From Chitinophaga sp. HK235 (GTDB lineage: Bacteria > Bacteroidota > Bacteroidia > Chitinophagales > Chitinophagaceae): DNA of 64,000 bases. The notes beneath the pieces are model-generated. The model saw only the letters and a program-made list of their open reading frames with translations, did not search any database and was not told the DNA's origin. The stretch lies in assembly GCF_018255755.1 (NCBI RefSeq), contig NZ_CP073766.1, positions 2,418,001 through 2,482,000 on the forward strand, given 5' to 3'. Below, piece after piece: positions 59,501 to 64,000 of the stretch. Positions within the stretch are counted from its first letter, which is position 1, and each line of letters starts with the position of its first letter. A program made the position numbers and the translations under genes.

Positions 59501-59920
59501 ATCCATCGCGAAATAGTAATCATCAGGGAGAGTGGAACCAAGAGATGCATAAGGATTAAAATTCACTTCATCCGCAGGATAAACAGAATTTATTCCATCC
59601 GGCAGGCCCATGACAGTCTGTGCAACCATGCCACCTGCATTGAGCGTCCATCCCAGCCCGACATTGGTCGCCAGTTCATCTACTTTTATACCACCCGCAT
59701 GATAATTTAATCCAACGTCAACGGCTATATCTCCAACTGAATACTTCCATACAGGAATACTGACCTGTGGAACTCCGGTAAAAGTAGAAACCGGTATGTC
59801 TCCATACTTTCCAAGTGCCGCAGCTTCCGGCAACGCAGGTATTACTTTGGGATAATCAGCCCGTTGAGCAGTCCCCGCTAATGACAACAGGAGCATTCCG
59901 AGCAAACAGCTTATACGCAT
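56591..59920 (-). CDS. RHS-family surface protein, partner of the downstream RHS gene
   Basis: The 1109-residue protein has a signal peptide (MRISCLLGMLLLSLAGTAQ) and starts its mature part with DYPKVIPALPEAAALGKYGDIPVSTFTGVPQVSIPVW, a common start in Bacteroidota RHS partners. It has RHS/YD-like strands throughout (FDYESYNYTYDQN, YDTKGNIISFTQRDGALNSYLWGYN, YVYDAFGRLKQIKDADGN). Before the last YD units lies a jelly-roll-like insert (about 955-1050, YTSFEGDKGGWTYAGVSVTDNTA). It lacks the RHS core and toxin tip. The gene is first in the operon, 44 bp before the toxin-like RHS gene, suggesting that the two form one surface particle or shell. No function is known to me. Confidence 0.8.
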   Translation of the reverse strand: MRISCLLGMLLLSLAGTAQRADYPKVIPALPEAAALGKYGDIPVSTFTGVPQVSIPVWKYSVGDIAVDVGLNYHAGGIKVDELATNVGLGWTLNAGGMVAQTVMGLPDGINSVYPADEVNFNPYASLGSTLPDDYYFAMDAINNNRDLERDIYSFNFMGQSGKFYFDKQNKARLVPANPAIRITRINGAQSLFLITDDKGFQYYFTALEQSSYNYSCITGTMGGREYSGVLQPTAFLEKIVSPNGSTVRFDYESYNYTYDQNMEEASYQKTVPCSGGLPLDRLCKRVVTVNGLRVKRIYADDNPSQVVFNYSVAKRQDLLYNGQQAGNYLEGIDIYNNTGIVKRWNFTYGYFGTGTGNTSRLKLLTAKEDSKPTYVFTYDETNPLPERLSFSQDEWGYYNGKSNGSLIPPAISQGKPYGADRSADFQYMKSGTLTKLQYPTGGYTMFTYEPHIDNVTYTVTELGYGGGGVSLDPNDPNAPLANDFVADGGTVTLEWLLQPFNYDDYLAFTLFDVTDNTGVRGGNGQGSQQLTLITGHTYRISIGRTHINDYGYARVFWPKPITRTVTGPKIVYGGLRIRSLKSYDQSGKQADSKFYNYNFLNNPNRSSIIYPPSGGYAEVYQPPSNGCPYYIYSSSAQTRAGGALNNTMGYTEVTEMSAEDGSNGRTVYKYSGGIGDVGLTDPVYSASSEWYAGMLLEKRVSAFNSSNNTFRDIACTKNYYQAIYDWGCYQAGNTNCNPNQNLIANFQLSFSKVDEGWTNPAQFIVDKYYTVSVPVFMTRTDEITYDATGTNALTKTTSYTYGSNKHFYPTVTQTTNSSNETVRQENKYAFDFSGTAVYDAMIDRNIIAPLIEQKTYNNNQLMASTFTRYNFWNGVTQVKPQEVLVARLNNPYDRMILYNGYDTKGNIISFTQRDGALNSYLWGYNQAYAVAEVRNVLPGNVAYTSFEGDKGGWTYAGVSVTDNTAITGKSVYNLVNGSISSSTGILDASKNYWLTVWAKSQPTVSGGTLMSAITRTTGSWKLYVFSIPSGTTTVSVSGNTTIDELRLYPKDAFMNTFSYDPLVGITSKCDMANNVLYYVYDAFGRLKQIKDADGNIVSMTEYQYKQVQ

Positions 59921-60121
59921 ATGGCATTCAATATTTACATAGGTAAAGGCCTTTCACGGGAAAGACAGTAATCAGAATTTTGGTTGTTTGTATGCTACTC
60001 TTTGGTTAACAAAAAATCATCATAGGTAAAAGGATCTCAAAAAAGTAGTCACACAATTAACTAAAAGTAAAACAGCTTTTAAAAAAAGTACATCACATAT
60101 TTGTGTGAACAGCATACTTGA

Positions 60122-60162
60122 TAAAAAAAACGCTTTGACAATTACATTGCCAAAGCGTTTTT
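60122..60162 (-). terminator. Rho-independent terminator of the HEAT/DUF1080 operon
   Basis: On the minus strand AAAAACGCTTTGGCAA and TTGTCAAAGCGTTTTT pair with one mismatch around a short loop and are followed by more T residues. It lies 17 bp past the stop of the gene at 60179. The rest of the 59921-60178 spacer is A+T-rich and must hold the RHS operon promoter; no exact TAnnTTTG was found. Confidence 0.85.
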
Positions 60163-60178
60163 ACATGAAAAGAAAACC

Positions 60179-63100
60179 TTACAGTTCCTTCACCCGGATA
60201 TTCCGGAAACGTACGATAGATCCATGTCCCAGGAAACCGATATGACCAGTTTCATTTTTCAGGCCGGGATGTTGTTTATGGTCCAGCGTACCTTTCTCAC
60301 GGGCTTCCGCGATATCACCGTCGAGGATCACAGTACCATTGAGTATCACTTTGATATGCGTACCGTCTACGATCGCTTCTTCATAGTTCCACTCTCCTAC
60401 CGGTTTGAGATAACCTCTTTTTGCAGGGATCACACCATATACAGAGCCATGATATTGATACACGTGCAGATCTTTATAGATATCTGCTTCGTTGTCCAGG
60501 ATCTGTAATTCCATGCCCTCATAGGCTGCGTCGCCGGTGAGTGGGGCACGCACACCCAGACCGTTATTGGCTCCGGGAGTAAGCTGGAATTCGAAACGGA
60601 AGGAGAAGTTGCGATACTCTTTTTTCGTATAGAGGTTACCATGACCACCATTCGTAGGATAAATCACCAGGTCTCCGTTATCAATTACATAATCTTTGGT
60701 GTTGCCGGTCCATTCGTGCATGTTGGTGCCATCGAATAATACTTTGTAACCTGCTTTTTTCTCTTCATCATTTAATACATAAGGTTTTACACGGGGCAAT
60801 TCCCTGATGTACAGGTTACGGTAAGCTACATAGGTGCCATGTGCCTGCAGTTCAATCTGCTCTTCGGGGAAGATAGGCAGACCGCGGTCCCAGTAGTTTT
60901 CGAGGATGGTGTTGTCGGTTACCTGCACGCCGTTGAGATAAACGGTCACACGGTCACCTTTCATAATGATGCGGAAGTGGTTCCATTCACCGATAGCGTT
61001 ATCGGCCAGTTTGAGCGGTTTGCTTTCGTGTTGCTGGTTGTTGTACAGTCCGCCGGAGCCCACCTGTGCACCTACATCGATGCGGGAAGTGTCCCAGATC
61101 TGTACCTGGGGTGATCCGCGGAGATAGATGCCGGCATCGCCATTGGCAGTGATTTTCCAGTCTACCAGCATTTCGAAGTCACCATATTTCTTTTCGGTGC
61201 AGAGGTTATCACCCTGACCGTTGAAGATCAGCAGACCGTCTTTTACAGACCAGCCTTTGCGCATGGCTTCATTGGCTTTATCCTGTGCTTTGGCGAGGGT
61301 TTTAGCGTCCATTTTGGCGCGGGCGATGGGGTTTTCCACGAGGCCTTTCCAGCCGCTGAGGTCCTTGCCGTTGAACATCGGTACGAAGCCGTCGCCGGCG
61401 GGCATTTCAGCGAGGTATTTACGGATCGACTGACGTTGATAATCTGCATCACCGCCTTTCAGCACATTGCTGGTTTTTTCGAGCAGCTGGCGAACGAGGG
61501 CTCCATTATAGGATTTATTGGCGAGGGCTATGTTCATGACGGCCATCGCAGCATTCTGTTGTACAGCAGGATTATCCAGGTATTCGCCAGCAAACAGCAG
61601 GGCCGGGAAGGTCTTGCATTGTTCCACACCAGACAGGATCTGATTCTGCAAAGAAGCAGAAGGATTCAGCTCCATAGCGTTGCGCAACATCAGCACTTTC
61701 TGGTCTGCGGAGTACCCTGATTTTTTGGTGAGGGCAATATAGCCGGCCAGTGCCTGCTCACGATAGTCGCTGTTGGCAGGATCACGGGCTATCTTCAGCA
61801 GGGCGGGTGCCGCGGCAGCGTCTTTCCAGTCTGCCAGGGCAGCTATCGCTTCTTTTTTCGTAGCTGCGTTGCCGGTAGTGAATGCATTCATCACCGGTTC
61901 CAGTGCGGAAGGCTGACCAATACCGGCCAGTACGCCCAGGTAACGGGACTGGTTGGCAGCGGAAGCCTGTTTCATCAGCGGCAGCACATCATTGCTGGTA
62001 GCACCGGCATTAATCAGGGCTGTCTGGATATGATTGATTTCCTGCTGGGAGCCAGCGTTGTTCAACAGCGTGAATAATGCAGGGAGGTTATTTTTGCTGG
62101 CCACATCTTTCAGGGCAGCCATGGCAGCAGATTTCACGTCTGCGTTAGTGCTGGTGGTGAGGGCCAGGACATCGTTTACGCGGCTGTCTGCTTTGCGGGC
62201 AGCCAGCACTTCAAGCAGCGCTGTCTGTGCAGGAGCAGGCATAACAGCCAGTACTGCGCCGGACTGCTGTACTACTTCATTGCCGGGCATCAGCCGCAGT
62301 GCATTTTTTACAGCAGTGATATCCGCAGCGGAACCTGTTTTCATGATATCCAGCAAAGCAGGCAGGGTAGCTGTTTCGCCAATCCTGGCGGCAGCTGCGA
62401 TAGCAGCAAGCCTTACGGTTTCATTAGCATTTTTCGTATATCCACTTACGGTAGACAGTGCAGATTTCACCTTGTTCTCGCCCAACATGTTGATGATAGC
62501 CGCTTTGGTATCATCGGAGGATTTTTTCAGTTGTGCCTGCCAGGCCACAGAAGTGGCCGCAGCAAAGGGAGCAGCAAATTTCAGGGCGGCGTCGCGGTAT
62601 TCATTGTTTTTACTGGCAACGGCCTGGCTCACCCAGGACATGCTTTTTTCACCCAGGATATCGGTCAGCAGTTTAAGCCCGGCAGTGCGGGTATGTACCT
62701 GCGCATCTGCAGTGCATTGTTTTACGAGGGCTTCTGCTATTTTCTGTGCAGCAGCTTTATTACCATTGGCAGCGAGCTGTCCTGCGTAGTACAGATAAGC
62801 AGCGGTAGCATCGGTAATATCGTAGGTATAGCCAGCTTTAGCGGCAGCATTGCCCAGCACAGTGGCAGCGGAAGGATCAGCGATCTGCCCTAACGCATAC
62901 TGAGACACTTTCACCAGTTTTTTATCAGTGTTGCTCAGTTGCGCGGTGATAGCCGGTACTGCAGCAGTATAACGGGCATCCCCCAACGCTTCTGTAAGGG
63001 TGATCCGATTGGCCGTACTGGCAGCAGACAGGGTGCCTAACAGGGCCTGCTGAGCAGCAGGTGTATTGATTTTTACCAGCACACGGGCAGCAGGATCACA

Positions 63101-63550
63101 GAAGCGATCGGCAGCCAGCAGCGGCTGCAGGGTGCTCACCGCATCATTGTCGCCGGTGGTCTGCAGTTGGGTGATCAGGAATACTTTATTTTCCGGATCG
63201 GTGGTTTTGTTGATGGCTTTGCAGAAAGCGGCGGCAGCTTCTTTACGTTTGGTTTCCTTACCAGGTTGTGTAACGTAATAAGCATAGCCCGCCAGCGCGT
63301 ACTGCAACTGGGTATTGTCGCCTTTGCCCTGTGGGGCCAGCATACCGGCGATGGTGGTCACGCCGTCCTGGCCAAGTGCGGCAATCGCTTCCATGTTGGT
63401 ATTGAACTGCTCTTTATTAGGGGCAGGCATCAGTGCCAGCACATCGGCTATTTTGGTATGAAAGGCTCGCTGGTCTGAAGGGCCCTGGGCCTGGGCCAGG
63501 CTGTTCCAGCCCACCAGCAGTGCGATAAGTATGTGTAATATCTTTTTCAT
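60179..63550 (-). CDS. Secreted HEAT-repeat protein with two DUF1080 (3-keto-glycoside hydrolase-like) domains
   Basis: The 1123-residue protein has a signal peptide (ending LAQAQG), about 700 residues of HEAT-like helical repeats (units such as AATVLGNAAAKAG, AAIAAAARIGETATLPALLDIM), then two DUF1080 domains. The first (about 727-925) has MFNGKDLSGWKG, DFEMLVDWKITANGDAGIYLRG and WNHFRIIMKGDRVTVYLNG; the second (about 937-1123) has LFDGTNMHEWTGN, FEFQLTPGANNGLGVRAP and TGHIGFLGHG. DUF1080 proteins include hydrolases of 3-keto-glycosides. Together with the Gfo/Idh/MocA dehydrogenase 24 bp upstream this suggests periplasmic oxidation and cleavage of a glycoside. Two fused DUF1080 units with HEAT repeats is an uncommon combination. 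Confidence 0.88.
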   Translation of the reverse strand: MKKILHILIALLVGWNSLAQAQGPSDQRAFHTKIADVLALMPAPNKEQFNTNMEAIAALGQDGVTTIAGMLAPQGKGDNTQLQYALAGYAYYVTQPGKETKRKEAAAAFCKAINKTTDPENKVFLITQLQTTGDNDAVSTLQPLLAADRFCDPAARVLVKINTPAAQQALLGTLSAASTANRITLTEALGDARYTAAVPAITAQLSNTDKKLVKVSQYALGQIADPSAATVLGNAAAKAGYTYDITDATAAYLYYAGQLAANGNKAAAQKIAEALVKQCTADAQVHTRTAGLKLLTDILGEKSMSWVSQAVASKNNEYRDAALKFAAPFAAATSVAWQAQLKKSSDDTKAAIINMLGENKVKSALSTVSGYTKNANETVRLAAIAAAARIGETATLPALLDIMKTGSAADITAVKNALRLMPGNEVVQQSGAVLAVMPAPAQTALLEVLAARKADSRVNDVLALTTSTNADVKSAAMAALKDVASKNNLPALFTLLNNAGSQQEINHIQTALINAGATSNDVLPLMKQASAANQSRYLGVLAGIGQPSALEPVMNAFTTGNAATKKEAIAALADWKDAAAAPALLKIARDPANSDYREQALAGYIALTKKSGYSADQKVLMLRNAMELNPSASLQNQILSGVEQCKTFPALLFAGEYLDNPAVQQNAAMAVMNIALANKSYNGALVRQLLEKTSNVLKGGDADYQRQSIRKYLAEMPAGDGFVPMFNGKDLSGWKGLVENPIARAKMDAKTLAKAQDKANEAMRKGWSVKDGLLIFNGQGDNLCTEKKYGDFEMLVDWKITANGDAGIYLRGSPQVQIWDTSRIDVGAQVGSGGLYNNQQHESKPLKLADNAIGEWNHFRIIMKGDRVTVYLNGVQVTDNTILENYWDRGLPIFPEEQIELQAHGTYVAYRNLYIRELPRVKPYVLNDEEKKAGYKVLFDGTNMHEWTGNTKDYVIDNGDLVIYPTNGGHGNLYTKKEYRNFSFRFEFQLTPGANNGLGVRAPLTGDAAYEGMELQILDNEADIYKDLHVYQYHGSVYGVIPAKRGYLKPVGEWNYEEAIVDGTHIKVILNGTVILDGDIAEAREKGTLDHKQHPGLKNETGHIGFLGHGSIVRFRNIRVKEL

Positions 63551-63574
63551 TGATGCTGTTTCTTACTTGTAGTA

Positions 63575-64000
63575 TTAGATGGTCCAGGGGCCGCGCATGG
63601 GCTGGAATATCAGGGCGTTGGCACCTGCGTCGTTGATGAATTCCTGTTTCACCGGGTCAAATTGGAGGGAGCGGTTCAGGCGAAGCGCTATTTTACCCAT
63701 GTTGACGAGTGTGCAGGAGCGGTGACCGTTTTCTTCGTTGAGCGCAAACTTCTTACGGTTTTTCACGGCATCTACGAAGTCGGTTTGTTGTGGTGCTGGG
63801 TCGGGGAAGGCAGCCAGCTTTTTCTCCAGATCAGGGATATCTGATTTAAAGCCGGGGTACAGTTTACCTTTGGGTCCTTCTATATAAGCCGCTTTTTCAT
63901 CTTTTCCTTCACCATCGAGAATGATCTGGCAGCCATCGGCGTAAGTGTAGGTGATCCTTCTCCAGGTGCCTACTGCATCGGGATGTTGTTGCGGGGCATC
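63575..64000 (-). CDS. Gfo/Idh/MocA-family oxidoreductase, C-terminal part (5' end beyond window)
   Basis: Only the last 141 codons are present. They read YTYADGCQIILDGEGKDEKAAYIEGPKG, DFVDAVKNRKKFALNEENGHRS and VNMGKIALRLNRSLQFDP, ending NDAGANALIFQPMRGPW. This is the typical C-terminus of secreted Gfo/Idh/MocA dehydrogenases of Bacteroidota and Planctomycetes. Members oxidise sugars, often at C3, using NAD(P). It is immediately upstream of the DUF1080 gene, consistent with a 3-keto-sugar pathway. The N-terminal Rossmann fold and signal sequence are outside the window. Confidence 0.88.
   Translation of the reverse strand, partial: DAPQQHPDAVGTWRRITYTYADGCQIILDGEGKDEKAAYIEGPKGKLYPGFKSDIPDLEKKLAAFPDPAPQQTDFVDAVKNRKKFALNEENGHRSCTLVNMGKIALRLNRSLQFDPVKQEFINDAGANALIFQPMRGPWTI

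Noticed and set aside
51981..59920. Insertion element or prophage carrying the RHS genes
   Set aside because: No transposase, integrase, att-like repeats or phage genes flank the two RHS genes; only the lower G+C of the tip region hints at transfer.

Overview
The window (64 kb, roughly 45-50% G+C by eye) reads as chromosome of a Bacteroidota species, most likely Chitinophaga or a close relative in the Chitinophagaceae. Support: a SusC/SusD pair under an ECF sigma/FecR switch, STN domains on outer-membrane proteins, paired RHS genes of the Bacteroidota type, matches to the Bacteroidota -7 promoter box TAnnTTTG, and poor Shine-Dalgarno sequences. No rRNA, tRNA, CRISPR array, transposase or integrase was seen. 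The genus is inference.

Layout. (1) 1-13028, all minus strand: an exopolysaccharide/capsule operon of the Wzx/Wzy type. Read from its upstream end it has a WbpM/PglF-like membrane dehydratase, a Wza-like export lipoprotein, a Wzc-like tyrosine kinase, TviB/WbpO-like and TviC/WbpP-like sugar-nucleotide enzymes, a GT4 glycosyltransferase, a flippase, a polymerase-like membrane protein, a secreted beta-helix protein and a gene cut by the window edge. A 675-bp gene-free stretch lies upstream. (2) 13704-16439: lutABC lactate oxidation. (3) 16579-21060: a small lipoprotein, an LLM flavin monooxygenase, a PIF1-like helicase, a palindrome-rich repeat cluster and a cold-shock gene. (4) 21331-22629: a KgtP-like transporter, overlapping rpiA tail to tail. 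(5) 37400 down to 22593: a polysaccharide utilisation locus: ECF sigma, FecR, SusC with STN domain, SusD, GH2 beta-galactosidase, GH63-like hydrolase, a kinase-aminotransferase fusion and rpiA. (6) 37638-42272: a secreted M28 peptidase, an MtfA-like peptidase, a small crystallin-like protein and a Gfo/Idh/MocA oxidoreductase. (7) 42551-46601: a catalase-like haem protein, a LodA/GoxA-type oxidase and a LodB-type flavoprotein. (8) 49765 down to 46587: an ECF sigma, a FecR and an unusual STN/tandem-repeat/poly-Gln/beta-barrel protein. (9) 49919-51130: a di-haem cytochrome c peroxidase. (10) 59920 down to 51230: two RHS-family proteins, the second ending in a toxin-like tip, then a small exported protein. 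(11) 63550-60179 and the right edge: a HEAT-repeat/double-DUF1080 protein and a Gfo/Idh/MocA oxidoreductase.

The least ordinary parts are the catalase-like/LodA/LodB operon, the STN-repeat-polyQ-barrel protein with its own sigma/anti-sigma pair, the RHS pair with a permuted papain-like tip and possible immunity partner, the kinase-phospholyase-type fusion inside a sugar locus, and the 56-bp palindrome cluster at the helicase promoter. All family calls rest on motif recognition by eye; no database search was possible.
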